A stretch of 64,000 nucleotides of DNA from Rhodocollybia butyracea (lineage: Eukaryota > Basidiomycota > Agaricomycetes > Agaricales > Omphalotaceae): NCBI GenBank assembly GCA_015501585.1, contig JADNRY010000036.1, forward strand, positions 1 through 64,000. Direction: 5' to 3'. This document shows, one piece after another, positions 1 to 11,690 of this stretch; the first letter of the stretch is position 1, and the number at the start of each line of letters is the position of its first letter. Both the position numbers and the translations under genes were made by a program. Under the pieces are notes generated by a model that saw only the letters and a program-made list of their open reading frames with translations, was not told the origin of the DNA and made no database searches.

Positions 1-144
1 GGGGTAATAAAAGAAAATGTACACTGCGCTATAACGCTCTTGTTTGGAAGTGCCAATATAATATGTATAGCAAACAAAAATTGAGTCTGATGGACATCTA
101 TCGTTGGGCTGCTCTTGCTAGTTAAATTTTTGAATTTGATCAAC

Positions 145-235
145 TTCGCTCACTGGGCCTCCTACTGTCCTAGCATGTATGCTCTCCAGTGTGCTGGCCT
201 CACAGACTCCAGTCACGGGCCAGGCCACTTTGTTG
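145..235 (+). pseudogene. Orphan fragment of polygalacturonase exon 1
   Basis: About 85 bp resemble the signal-peptide exon of the polygalacturonase gene at 3980-4062: shared blocks include CTAGCATGT, CCAGTG, CTGGCC, ACTCCAG and GGCCACTT in the same order. The fragment has lost the reading frame and nothing downstream resembles the next exons. It is either a dispersed duplicate or the eroded 5' end of another copy. Similarity was judged by eye. Confidence 0.5.
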
Positions 236-793
236 CCCATTAAATATCGAATATCCATGTGCATATAATGTGCGTATAATTATAGCTAAGCACCTCAGAC
301 ACCTTCTCCAAAAAAGTTTGGATGTAAGTAATGAAACAAAGGGAACTATAAATTATATGAATTGGGAGAGAGTGACCCGGCGCGTGTGGTTTGAAAGGGG
401 CGAGGGTGCAAGCATGCTTCTTTATGAGATTAAGTATGGAAGCCCCCGTAATTTCCTAGTGCTCATACAATTCACTTGCGGATTTTATGTGTTTACACTT
501 AGAATCAAGAGAGAAAAGTTCCGCATAACTTTTTATATATTTTCTACACTCATTCTAGAGTAAGGAGCCTACGGTCACAATAGCCTACATAAAAAAAGCA
601 CCCCAACTTGATGGCAAGTTCTTGTCCTCGATACAACGCAGACAAATCACAAATATCCCAGTTCCAAGAGGAAAATCCGTCGCCGTATGCCCACTTGACT
701 TTGTTAAGCGCCAAGGCAAGCAGCTGAATCTTCCGCCATAAAGGATGACAATATTTGAGGAAACGCTCTGGAACCAAGATGAATAGCACTCAC
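236..793. other. AT-rich stretch, no convincing gene
   Basis: A 124-codon open frame on the plus strand at 189-563 starts inside the polygalacturonase fragment and has no recognisable domain; I do not regard it as a gene. The right part (600-793) may hold a further exon of the minus-strand gene to the right, but I could not join it confidently. Confidence 0.4.
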
Positions 794-1433
794 TGCCCGG
801 CTGAATTGTGACAACGCCGCTCTGTGCGAAGGAGCCAGCCGCATCAGTGACATCGAAACCAACAACTTGACCTAGTATTGGGTAGAAAGTTAGAATATAT
901 GCGTTCCAAAAAAGCCTCAGAGGCGGGCCAGTGGGATTGCTCACCAGCGGGAATGTTTACAACCCATTTAAAGGATGTAGCGTTTACTTCTGAGCCAAGC
1001 TCAGTGATGACATAGACGCTAAAAGGGGTGACTCTATAAATTCTGTTGCTCAAGACGCCGTCACCACACACCTCTGATGTATTCAACGACGGTGGATAAG
1101 AGTACTAAGAAATGGAGCAAAGAAAAAATGGATATTCAACGCACCAGATCATAAGGGGCTAAAGATGATGGTGAATTTGAATTGGAACATCAAATGAATG
1201 AATGGCCTACGGGTCCCCCCACTCCATTCAACCACTACAGGTTCGCACTGGGTCAAGGATGCTCTGAGAAACATCGATTAACTTGTGCACTCGAGACTTC
1301 CGAACTTCAAGAATGGAAATTGAAGCATGGTTACTTACGGTGTATCAACCTCAAACGAAGGCGCTGGACCAAACTGAGCCATGATGACGGAAACCGAAGC
1401 AGCCAGTTGTGTCAAGAGCGTGAAAGTTTTCAT
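794..1433 (-). CDS. Secreted protein of unknown function, N-terminal part
   Basis: The start at 1433 opens a signal peptide (MKTFTLLTQLAASVSVIMAQ) followed by FGPAPSFEVDTP and a GTAAG donor (exon about 1433-1339). Further exons about 1104-955 (LNTSEVCGDGVLSNRIYRV to NIPA) and about 873-794 (GQVVGFDVTDAAGSFAQSG to IQPG) are joined by GT-AG borders. Motifs like the latter recur in agaricomycete secreted or surface proteins that end in a Ser/Thr-rich stalk and a membrane helix, as in the gene at 40.2-41.0 kb; here no stalk or helix was found downstream. The first intron (about 230 bp) does not keep frame with the simplest acceptor, so an extra exon is missed or the gene is damaged. Role unknown. 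Confidence 0.45.
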
Positions 1434-1544
1434 TGTGTGAGATTGGCGTAAGAGGATGACTTGAGATACGGAGAACTGGTGGTTCAGCTTCAAGCTGCCA
1501 GACACTATATACCTAGTCAATTGTATACAGCGCTTGAATAACAC

Positions 1545-3880
1545 CTATGAGGCTTGCTACGGCATTTAAGATGGTTGTGCTGCAAATATATGCGTAGCAT
1601 TTGGAGCCTTGGGGTCGCCGACACATCATGATAGGAAGACGATACTTGCCGCTGAACGAGTCACACTGTGAACCTCTGTCAAACGTTGGTCTACTTGCAA
1701 AGCGACAACTTGGTTAACGTCAAGACCCGATTTGAGTCCTGACAAGCGGAGGCCTCGAAGGAATTGAGCCAGTGAGCTTCTATTTTGCACCACTTATCTG
1801 TAGGCCAGAGGCAAGGTATTCCCATAGCGGCCTCGAGCTACCGTCAGTACGTACCAGGTAGTGTCTCCTCGAGACATGTACTGCCATTTTCAGGACACCA
1901 CCGCGTACGTGAACATTTTTGGATCTTCCTTGGTTCAAAACAGAGACCATTTGTTCCCTTCCCAAAGGCGCCTTTACCGTAGGATATTGGTTGTACCCAT
2001 AGATGCCCTTAGAACGCCGCTATGAGCATGATAATTTGAGTTTCCTCGGTCCGGGGATACACAGTAATTTGTCGTACGTACCCAGCGGAGCCTTCGCTAT
2101 ACCCGTAGGACATTGATCACACCGCTAGAACACCGCTGCCGGTTCTTTTAATCGGATACTAAACACTCAGATGTTGCAATAAAGCTGTAAATACAGCACT
2201 CTGCCAACTACAAGTTAGTTTTGGATAGTAAAATTGAACATACACATAGCTCAAATGATAATAGCTCCTCAAACAAACAGAGGCCCGGCCCCGGATGCCC
2301 ATTTCGATGAACTCTGAAGAGACGCATTGCAATTTGCACGATATTCACAGCAGTCTGGTAGCGCTCGTGTTGATGTTGGAAGATCAAGTTGCTCAGGTAT
2401 TATTCTGTTTGACATTGCCAGTACCCTTGCTGCGGAAATCGTGCTAGCTTGGTAAAAAAATTCTCTATGGGGGTTGTCGGATCTAGGTAGTTGTAAACGC
2501 AACCGCTTGAGCCGCAATATCAAAGTTCTCACGCTATGGCCAATTGATCACCAATGGGCGCTTGCGCTTGCTCACTCTTTTCATTCCTGACACTATGGTT
2601 CGCGCGATACCGAAATTTCTCTTGCGGTTTGAAAACATGCCTAGTAAAGAAAAAAAAATTGAGTCTAGCGTCTATAGTATGTTCTCATACCTCTTCTCTC
2701 CAAAACGTCACCAATGCCATCATCGCCACTCCCCGCGACACTCACAGTGCAGTGTAGTCCATTGACAGCTCTTACCGCTACAAAGAAGTCTCCCAATGCC
2801 TAGGCGCTTCAGTGAACTGGTCACACTGCACTTTTCTCCACTTTGCCTCCCTCTCAAAGTTGAAACGTTGAATGCCAAAGGTTGGGCCGATCTACGTGCC
2901 AGTACCTTGATTCAAGGCAAAGCCATCGGATATTTGAAGCAAACTGGTTGTAGTGGGAAGATAGCGCGCGGTGCGTTGCGCTCAGAGTTTCTGTCGATCC
3001 GAAAGTCCCTTTGATTTCGGCCGAGGACTGCTGCTTCGGACCTTCTTTCTCTGATGCGGGCGAACCTATCGTGAGATCAAGCTTAATTAACTTCGATCTA
3101 CGTGTTAACACCTGTCAACACCTTCGATGATTCGAACATTTCTTGGCACCGAAATAAGCGTGCCTAACTAGATTTGGCGAGTCAAGGATCTTCCAGCTTT
3201 TCCAGTCGCTCATCGGTGTGTGTTACATAGACGTGCCTCAAGACCAGAATTCCCGGTGGATGAAGAATATCGTTCGACTACGAGACGTCCTGTATCTAGA
3301 AACAACTAATCGAAAGCAATATGTATAGCGAAGACCATGCGCCGGAATCAGGTGAGTGAATTCTCGTGTAGTGATAGACGAGTTCATCGAAAATTGTTTG
3401 TATAGCACGACCCGTAACCGAGCGGTCGTACGTGAGATTTTACTTCCTTCCTCTCGTCGTCGGGGGTTTGGTGCGGCTCAATGTCGAAGTAAGTGATAAC
3501 ATCTGACCAACGCCAAGGACTAAAAAAAACTCCATAGATTTTCCAGGACGCAAAATTAGGGTGCCCAGCGTCACCTACGATTCCCACCCGTTTTTCTCGT
3601 TTCTACCGGCGGTGTTTTTGTTTCTTTTGCTTTTCATCACTTCCAGCATCGATAGCTGCCAGTTCTCTATTCGTTTGGATACGGAAGCTTTCAAAACTCA
3701 CAGAGGTCATTATGGAACCTAAATTTTAGGACGCAAAAACTCTATCAGACACATTAAGAATCACACTATAAATTTCACCTCTAAACGCGGCTCTGACTTG
3801 TAGATGGCCCCTTGACTGTGCGAGGCGGTCCGGGATACAAGCTGGATTTCCGTGTAATAAGTCCAAGGATAATTGTAACG
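1545..3880. other. Long intergenic stretch
   Basis: No gene recognised. Around 1978-2130 two degenerate copies of a roughly 110-bp unit recur (CCGTAGGA(T/C)ATTG followed later by GAACRCCGCT). Open frames at 2269-2532 (minus) and 2796-3014 (plus) are under 90 codons and featureless. Runs of A and T and short microsatellite-like patches are present, without target duplications. Confidence 0.4.
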
Positions 3881-3895
3881 GGCCGTTGAAGGGTT

Positions 3896-3901
3896 TATAA
3901 A
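3896..3901 (+). promoter_or_regulatory. TATA box of the polygalacturonase gene
   Basis: TTTATAAACT lies 64 bp upstream of the ATG at 3965, a usual position for a fungal core promoter. No CreA/Cre1-like site cluster was established. Confidence 0.5.
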
Positions 3902-3964
3902 CTCTGGCGAGGATCCCTCATCTTAGAGCTGCTCAGTTTTTAACACCTGTTCCAGATTTCCAAC

Positions 3965-5881
3965 ATGTCTCTCCTCGCCTTCATCACTCTAGCATGTGTA
4001 CTTACCAGTGCACTGGCCACACCAACTCCAGCGGCCACGGCGAAGCGCGCCACTTGTACCGTCAATTCAGTAGCCAGTGCGAGTAACCTTTCGGGCTGCT
4101 CTTCAGTCGTTATCACCGCTTTCACCGTCCCCTCGGGTAGTAAGTATCGCTTCCTCCACATCGATTCGACCTTGATTCTCATGATCTATCATAGATACCC
4201 TTACCATTAAGGTGTGCTTCGCAGTCTCTTCATCTATGGACCATGTAACTAAGACTAGTTGCATTGATAGGCCGCATCTGGTGCTGTAAGTAGTCTTGTT
4301 TCTTAGATTGGGTTCCTGATTGACTTTTTTTATAGTCTGTCCAGATGACTGGTTCCGTCACGTTCGCGCAGACAACCTCGTCCGGTCCTCTATTCACACT
4401 CGACACTAGTGTATGTTCTCGCACTTTGACTTGGTGCACCGGACTTACGGCCTCTAGGACGTCTCATTCAACGGTAATGGAAATAGCTTCTTTGGAAATG
4501 GCCCATGTATGTCATCGTTCATACTTACTTTCGATGTTTTACACACTAACCAGATTACAGTGTACTGGGACGGGGAAGGTAGCCCACAAAATGCACTTTT
4601 ATACGTAGTTTTTGTTGCTCAATGGATACCTAGGTACCAGTGGTGGTAAAACCAAGCCTCATCCACTCTTGAAGTACGTTTGTACACAAAATTTCCTTAT
4701 AATGTTGGCTGAGTTGAATCATAGGTTCGAGGGCTCTGGAACTTTCACGAACTTCATCGTCAAGGATTCTCCAGCCCACGCTATTTCTGTTGGTAAGTCA
4801 CCTATCGATGCAGCATTACGCGTATTTTTGACGCTTCCCACTATAGGCACATCGGCTACATCGTCGTTCACTAATGTCCGTGTCGACAACGCGGATGGTG
4901 CTTCACTCGGAAAGAATACTGATGGCTTTGATGTCTCTGCCAGCGATGTATGGATGACCATCGCTACGAAACTAACAAAACTGATCATACTTTCTAGTTG
5001 ACCATCAGCGGATGCACTGTTCTCAACCAGGACGACTGGTAAGTCGACATCTCAATTTCTGGCGAACACATTCACTCACCAGAAACTTAGCGTTGCTATC
5101 AACTCTGGCAGCAACATTCTTTTCGAGAACAACGTGTGTACTGGAGGCCATGGTATGTCGATTGGTTCAATCGCAACTGGAAAGGTAAGACGAACTTCAC
5201 CTGTTAGCATGGTACTTAGTACTTATATTCTGCAGAGCGTTTCTGGGGTCACATTCTCCGGGAACACGGTCTCTCAGAGCATGTTAGTATCTTCCACGCT
5301 GTGGTAACCTTTATTCTAATCAAGAAGCTCCCAGGTACGGAATGAGAATTAAAGTCGACAGCGATGCTACAGACGCCTCTGTCAGCGACATTACATACAT
5401 CGGAAACAATATCTCTGCCAACGACAAGTACGGTTACCTTATCACCCAGAGTTACTCTGAAGACTGTAAGTTTAAATTTTAGTAAAGGGAAATTAGACTA
5501 ACGCGACAAACAGTTGGAACCCCAGGTACCGGTAGTACCGTCTCGTAGGTTATCTTCCTAGCTGCAAGTTTTCTGTTCTAACAGACAGGTAGTGGCATCA
5601 CTTTCAGCGGCGCTACAACCAAAGTCACCACCACTGGAAAATTCCCCGTCGTCGGTGAGCTTCTACCCATGAATGCACTCAATTCCTTTTCCAACCATCT
5701 GCAGGTGTCGATTGTGGAAAATGCACTGGAACTTGGAACTGGGGCTCACTCGATGCAACCGGAGGCGAGGCCGCTGACCTGGTTCTTGGTGGTGGTGTCA
5801 AAGTATGTTTTTTTTTTCAGGAACTTGCAAGCTTTTTTCTAACGTCTATATTACTCGCAGATCTCAGGTGGAACGGTGTGA
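3965..5881 (+). CDS. Secreted endopolygalacturonase (glycoside hydrolase 28)
   Basis: Hydrolyses alpha-1,4 links of polygalacturonan in pectin, outside the cell. The start at 3965 gives a signal peptide (MSLLAFITLACVLTSALATP) and a KR site before the mature ATCTV. The gene is cut into roughly 13 small exons with GT-AG borders. Spliced reading shows the GH28 signature in order: GTSGGKTKP, DSPAHAIS, NTDGFDV (catalytic Asp), NQDDCVAINSGSNI (two catalytic Asp), GGHGMSIGS (His) and MRIK (substrate binding), ending in GTWNWGSLDATGG and a TGA at 5879-5881. The NQDDC codon is split by an intron; using the acceptor TTAG before CGTTGC keeps the frame, whereas the earlier CACCAG would create a stop. The borders of the tiny exons between 4140 and 4337 are unresolved. 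The downstream half was duplicated to 11.7-18.4 kb. Confidence 0.9.
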
Positions 5882-7097
5882 ACTGTCTCCGACGTGTATC
5901 ATTGTACAACAACTTAAAATGTATACCTTGAATATAACCCAGGTTTCCCAAATGAAGCCAACGTCTCAGAGACTGTTAGATTAATCAAAACTCCAAAAGA
6001 GGTTGGAAGGCGACTCGCGAGGAAGAGATTGTTCACTAGTCGAGAAGATACAGTAAGTGACTTGACAATCAAAATATCATTGGCCTTCCTCAAGAGAGAG
6101 TCCGAGAGCTGTAATTCTTCGTTGCGGCTACTGGAGTGGAACACTCAGGAGGGCTCTACCCAATTCTCGGTTGCCATGGTGTCAAAATGGCCACGCCGAA
6201 GGTGGGGTCAAGGATCCGAAGGGACCCGAGTGAGCCTACCGAGGCGTGCCCTGTTAGGTCCTGTTCCAAAAGCTAAAACATTCCGATTGCAGGGACATTT
6301 TCCACTTGCCATACCACAATCCGAGACAATCCGCTGCCTTCCACTGCCCTGCCTTGATATCACGTATTTTTGGGATCACAAAGATCTTTGAAGCCCTGGG
6401 TAGTGTTGATTAGATGCCCACGGCACATATATCTAGGTGCGATATGTGTTGCGTGGAACCCGGCTGTTTCTAAATGGGACCGCGCCGGTTAAACCTACCT
6501 ACCTACCTACCACATGGGGCCAAGCACCGCGTTACGTTCTCACTTCTCGATCTGGCAAGGAGACAGCGTAAGAAAGGTACTTCAGGGGTAATTCAAAGTG
6601 GCGGGTCCAGAGAGGAAAGAGGTCGACTTTCTTGAATAGATTGGAGAGTGTTGACCTTGAGGTATATGAAGCAGGCGATTGTGTGAGCCGGCATCAAAAC
6701 GCCGGTGGCTACGATTTGCGAAACGAGCCGATAATTAATCGATAATCCAGTGCACTTCCGACAAGTTTCGAGCTTTTATCCCCTTGGACTTGCATCCATT
6801 CATATATTGCTTATATTTTCGAACCCGGGCACATTCAGCGACTCCATTTGGCCAAAAGTGCAATATGACCAAGTCTGCTAATCTTTCTGAGATGCCCGGA
6901 AGTACTAACCGGGAACGATAACCAGCATGATAGTCTGACCTTTTCACTTTGGTCTCCTTGATTATCATTGCAGAAGCTGTGTAATAGCTTTGGGTTGCGA
7001 AGGACAAGAATGCACGGCACCTCCAATTTTCCCGAAAATTGGCTTTGTCTCCACCAAGTCTCGTCGATCCTGAATCTACAAATTTGCAAATCTGGAT
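5882..7097. other. 3' flank of polygalacturonase; parent of the 16-kb duplicate
   Basis: Non-coding. About 5882-6640 is repeated at 15667-16192 and from 18380, and provides the empty-site reference for elements inserted in that copy (for example GCGGGTCCAGAGAGGAAAG at 6601). A short CCTA run ((CCTA)4-like) sits near 6497-6513. The 121-codon minus frame at 6735-7100 lies in sequence partly shared with the upstream flank of SSP3 (19830-19930) and is not taken as a gene. Confidence 0.5.
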
Positions 7098-7283
7098 CAC
7101 CCGGGCCTCCTCGAACCCAGTTTGAACCCCCGCTATAAAGATTGCTTGACTCCTTCGTGTGCCCCTTACTTCTGGAAATTTAAATCACTCTGCTGGTCAG
7201 AGTAGGCACTAAAATCTCGCTCCATTTGATATTGTTCTTTCGAGTTCTAAACCTCCCCCCTCGCACACTTCATCATCACTGCA
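7098..7283 (+). promoter_or_regulatory. SSP1 promoter, conserved family block
   Basis: Contains GATCACCCGGGCCTCCT, then GCTATAAAGATTGCTTGACT (TATA box 7134-7139) and AAATCACTCTGCTGGTCAGA. The same ordered blocks precede SSP2 (8198-8377) and, inverted, SSP3 (19656-19830). Conservation outside coding sequence points to shared regulation or to recent duplication; which of the two is not decided by three copies. Confidence 0.65.
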
Positions 7284-7905
7284 ATGCGCTTCGCTGTTTC
7301 CTACGCTTTCGTTCTCCTGGTCGCCTCTTTTAGTTGCATATGGGCAACGCCTATCACTGTGAGTAACAAACCGGTACGATTTTAATGCGCATCAGGGCCT
7401 AATTTCAATATAGGTTAATCGTGACACCCTACAAAGGCGTTCCAAGCCTGACTCGAGATTGAAGGAGCTCGGCTTACCTGAGGTTAACGGTCCCATGACT
7501 TTTAGCTTGGAGCAGACAGTAACCTCTGACTCAATCTCAGAATTTCGCTTTGTTTCGTTGCCCGGGGTTGAACTAACTCCCTGGAAAGTAAAGAAAATAA
7601 AGGAGGCAGTGAGGGAGCTTATAGAGCGCGGTCTGCATAAAATAGGGTTTCGTAAAGTTCACCCCACGGTTGAGGAACTCGAGAAACAGCTCCCAGCTGG
7701 GATATTTGAAAAATTCCCCAAGGAGAGTCCCAGTGTACAGGTCGAATTCCAATTCAGGTTCAGAGGAGTGCCATATAATGGCATCTTGATGAATCTAGTG
7801 GGAAACAACGCGGGAGAGGATGCGGACAGAGGTATATTGTACAAGAATGGAGGACAGATCTATGTGGGGCCTAAGGCCCCTCCTGCGGCATATCTGCAAT
7901 CTTAG
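7284..7905 (+). CDS. Small secreted protein SSP1 (family of three)
   Basis: 188 residues from two exons (7284-7358 and 7414-7905) joined at a phase-0 intron directly after the signal peptide MRFAVSYAFVLLVASFSCIW-ATPIT. The mature part begins VNRDTLQRRSKP, where the dibasic RR could be a Kex2 site. It continues with LKELGLPEVNGPM, an amphipathic charged helix (KVKKIKEAVRELIERGL) and a C-terminal block ending GILYKNGGQIYVG. There are no cysteines in the mature part and no domain I recognise. SSP2 and SSP3 share start, intron position, helix and the GILY(K/R)xGxxIYV end. Extracellular location is likely; an effector or structural role would be guesswork. The start is fixed by the signal peptide and by the family. 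Confidence 0.85.
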
Positions 7906-8197
7906 TGTTTTAAGAGTACGCATCATTACCATGTATATTGTATATACGGTCTCAATTATCCAGTTTACTAGCATTATCCAATGAAGAGTGGCTCCTTTGA
8001 CTCTGAAGCTCCTAGTGAGTTTTTGCATGGAGCATAGTTCGTTCAACGTGGGAGTACGGTTGCAGCGGTGGCACCAGAATTTCTGGTTCCTACTACTTCT
8101 CAAAAAGACTTGGGAACGTTCGGTTGTTTGTTTCTTATTTGGTTTTTTGTTTACGTCTATGATTATCGGGCCTTTCCCTATACATCTGACCTAGATT

Positions 8198-8377
8198 AGA
8201 TCACCCGGGCCTCCTGAAACCCACGCTATAAAGATTGCTCGACTTCTTCAAGTTCAAGTGCTCCCTCTGGAAAGTTAAATCACTCTGCTGGTCAGAGTAG
8301 GCGCTAAAATCCCCCTCCATTCAGCGACATTCTTCTTTCAACTTCACCTCTCTCTCGCAAACTTCATTATCACTACA
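8198..8377 (+). promoter_or_regulatory. SSP2 promoter, conserved family block
   Basis: GATCACCCGGGCCTCCT, GCTATAAAGATTGCTCGACT (TATA 8227-8232) and AAATCACTCTGCTGGTCAGA appear in the same order and almost the same spacing as in SSP1. The TATA-to-ATG distance is about 150 bp in both. Confidence 0.65.
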
Positions 8378-8948
8378 ATGCGCTTCGCTATTCCCTACGC
8401 TTCCATTCTTCTAGTCGCCTGCATATGGGCAATGCCTATCGCTGTGAGTAACACACTGGTTTGATTAGGCTGATACGCACCAGGGCTTAATTTCAATATA
8501 GGTTAATCATGATACCCTGGTACAAAGGCCTTCCGGTTCTGACTTGAGATTGAAGGAACTCGGCTTACCTGAGGTTAATGGTCCCATGCCTTTTAGCTTG
8601 GAGCAGACAGTAACCTCTGACTCAATCCTGGAGTTTCGCATTACTTTGATGGTCTCGCTAACACTAAATCCTGCGACAGTAAAGATAGTAAAGGAGGTGG
8701 TGACGGCGCTTATAAAGCGCGGTCTCCGTAAACATAAAATTTGCTTCCCAATTGAGGGACTCGAGAACCTCTCGACTGAGGAACTTAAGAAAATCCGGAA
8801 GGGTCCACAGGTCAAATTCGAATTCAGGTTCAAAGGATTGCCATATAGTGGCCTCCTGATGGGTTCAGATAGAGGTATATTGTACAGGAATGGAGAACAA
8901 ATTTACGTGGGGGCAGTTCCTGTGACAAATCCGCATTCTCACCACTAA
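8378..8948 (+). CDS. Small secreted protein SSP2 (family of three)
   Basis: 170 residues from exons 8378-8443 and 8502-8948, with the phase-0 intron after the signal peptide MRFAIPYASILLVACIW-AMPIA. It is close to SSP1 (LKELGLPEVNGPMPFSLEQ is nearly identical) but has a shorter signal peptide, a deletion between GL and GSDRGILYRNG, and a different tail (VPVTNPHSHH). It is a tandem duplicate of SSP1, 430 bp downstream on the same strand. Divergence is concentrated in the centre and tail. Function unknown. Confidence 0.85.
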
Positions 8949-9086
8949 GTGTGACGGTTATATATCTTATCTACTGTCCTTAGCACTCATCTACTATTGA
9001 CACATCATGTATTATATAATTATGATTTAACTTGACTTTATACTTCTCGGTTCTCTTTCTCTCGGCTGAGCAATACCTTCTGGCTT

Positions 9087-9211
9087 CCCCTTCGACGGGT
9101 CACTCGACACCTACACAGCGACACAGGTCCCCTTCGGCGGGTCACCCGACGCTCAGCTAGTGACACAGCTCCTTCTCGAGGGGATACTCGACCCGCAGCC
9201 AGGGTTACAGG
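9087..9211. repeat. 42-bp tandem repeat, three units
   Basis: Units at 9087-9128, 9129-9170 and about 9171-9211 share CC(C)CTTC-GGGTCACYCGAC and end in GACACAGST. The first two have equal length and match closely; the third is degenerate. It lies 140 bp after SSP2. Confidence 0.7.
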
Positions 9212-9319
9212 CATCTTACTATTTATACTCGCCTCATGGCCTCATTCCACTCAACTCTCTTACATTCAGCCTACGGGATTCTCTCATATTATACAACCAC
9301 TTCACACTAACAGTACGTA

Positions 9320-9445
9320 CCATTATCACATATATTGCTTATAAAGGTATTGATGTGTCCAGTTTACTTTACATCTGGCAGTGCTATCAGGCTCCCTGTA
9401 ATGAAGAGTGACTCCTTCGATTCTAAAGCTCCCAGTGTAGTCCTA
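9320..9445 (+). repeat. Orphan copy of the SSP 3' flank
   Basis: TCCAGTTTACT, then ATGAAGAGTGACTCCTT, TCTAAAGCTCCCAGTG match the sequence just after SSP1 (7960-8015) and, inverted, after SSP3 (about 18895-18990). No SSP reading frame precedes this copy, so it may mark a lost family member or the edge of the duplicated block. Confidence 0.55.
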
Positions 9446-11690
9446 TAGTATGTTGCAGCTCAAGAAGTTATTACGTCATATTTGTGCATTGCCACCGCTC
9501 GGTCTGTGCAATCCGTGCGGGAAAAACGCACATGCACACAACCTTGTAAGCCAATTTGGCTCATGCCCAAATCTCTGCCACAACAATTCAACTTAAGTTA
9601 TGCCCATTTCTTTTAGATAGAGCTCATACATAGAGAGTAATCTCTACCTAATTAATTGACCAGTACTATGTGACTATTTGTTAATATTACCAAATGAAAT
9701 GATGTCATTGTCACCTCTGGCCGACCTGCGTTAATTGGCTTGGTTCGTACTGGTATGTGAAAGGCGCTAGAAAACAACCTAACAAATACAAGACCGCGCC
9801 TAACCAGACTATCAATTTGTTTAAAGGGAGTGAGGCTGGGTTGTCAAAGATTCCCCAAAGAAAGTTAAGATATCAAATGTAAGATGATACACCAGCCAGT
9901 GTAGTGAAACAACTGAACTAGCGTAGTGTGACGAGGTCTACTAAGTTCTGTGAACTGAACTAGCATAGACTATCATCTAAGTTGTGTGTGTATGTCTGAC
10001 CGAAAACCCAAATAACCAAATAACCATGTGTGTGTGTGTGTGTCCAACGATAACCAAAACCAAAACCAATACAATGCAACTAGGACACTCCTGGGCAAAC
10101 TCTGGCTCCAGCTAGCACAATAGAAACAAGGTTGTGAAACTCTCCTGGGCAAACTCTGGCTCCAGCTAGCGTAACACCGTAAATGTCCCTGACCAAACTC
10201 TGGGTCAAGCTACGAAACTGTGAGTGAACTTAATCACTAGGAACTCATACCACAATCTTAGTGGCTTGCTAATACTTGTTAAAAGCTAGCTAAGGAACCC
10301 TCACTCTGGAGCCAAATAATTCCTTACTAGAAGCCGTCCCCTCTAAGGAAGCAACTAGATTCACACAAAAGATCTAACTCAATCTCAAGCAGGCGCAAAA
10401 GCTGCTATGAAGCTTCTATTACACCAATCCAAACTTTATAAGATAGAATATAATATTAACTTCAAAGAGAAAACTAGACTCTGTACGTGCCCTAAACAAA
10501 TGCCCAGTTATGGTGTTTGATTGACTTGGTACTTTTAAACCAGGGGGAATTAAGAGGACTAGCAGACTCCGGCAGTGAAGAGACCTTTGACTTTGTCACA
10601 ACAGGTGGTTATGAGAGGTGGCAAGATAACTTGATTTATGAGATAAATACATTGTGCTTATATACTGGGTCTTTACTAGTTTAATACAAAAAGAGATGAA
10701 ACAGAGTGAGATGGAAATTTGAGAAAGAGAGGAATTTAGCTAAGAAAGGAAACTCTAGCCCAGACATATTGTACATTTATCTAGAAAACCGTCCCAATTT
10801 AGGTATGGTCCCGATTTGGGTATCAAAGTAAAAGAAATTAAAATGGGTTAACATATTCTGGTCCCCGCGGAATCTCGTACCGCAAATAACCGTTCCTTCC
10901 ATCAGATGTTTCATGGCTCCACACAGGTACGTGTCCGCATGTTTATCCTTGAGGTCGTCTGGTAGGTTTTGAGCAAGTCCAGCTCAATCCCTTAAGATAA
11001 TAACATCTCCCAGTGATAGTTCACTTCGCTAGCTTTGAGTAGATACCAAGAACCCAGAGTTATGTGTGCTAGCACAATGCTCAGAGCTTGTGGATTGTCA
11101 GAGCTGTAGCTTGGCAATATCCTATCCATCGTAAGATCATCAGGTTTATTGCAGTAGGACTTTCCTAGTCAATAGTCGGCCAATAATCAAATATCAAATT
11201 CACCTAGCTTAATCATCTAGCAGCTGTGCCGCATCGCAACCTGACTAGGCATTGTAACATGTCAAGATCTTCCTTCCAGTCCATAAGGCAATGGTAGATC
11301 TTATCCTCTGGCGTCCGTCTTTCCGCTAGCGCAGTACAAGGATTGAATTCCCCTTCTGATGCCTTCCCTGGGTAATGCCGCTGCCAGTAGTACCCAGTAC
11401 TCATCCCACTTTGAGACATCTAAATATACGGATTTGTGTATGCATTGGGTGGGTAGAAACTAGACTGACAATCTAGTGTTGATGTCTCTGGGCACCTTGA
11501 GTATCCTCACTAGCTTAGTATCAGACTATGCTTGTAGGTGTATCATCATGGCTCACTGAGTATTATCGCTGAGATACTAAGCCTTAGCTACAGTTATCAC
11601 ATTCGGGCTCCGTATAACCCTCTTATTGTATGTATAGCACATATACATTGTCAAAATATATGGCTACAAGCCTAAGCGCAAAATCTGTGT
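9446..11690. other. Repeat-rich intergenic stretch
   Basis: No gene recognised. Holds a GT microsatellite near 10026-10044 and a roughly 54-bp tandem repeat (CTCCTGGGCAAACTCTGGCT) at about 10087-10116, 10140-10170 and, degenerate, 10185-10212. A 68-codon minus frame at 11213-11419 is unassigned. It could be an eroded retroelement, but no LTR pair, PBS or protease/RT motif was seen. Confidence 0.45.

Noticed and set aside
6490..6520. CCTACCTACCTACC run as a regulatory array
   Set aside because: Too short and not conserved in the duplicate; treated as a microsatellite.
6735..7100. 121-codon minus-strand frame as a gene
   Set aside because: It lies in the upstream flank of SSP1, part of which is duplicated at SSP3 without keeping this frame, and has no signal or domain.
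11213..11419. Retroelement gag fragment
   Set aside because: No zinc knuckle, protease or RT motif nearby and no LTR pair enclosing it; left unassigned.
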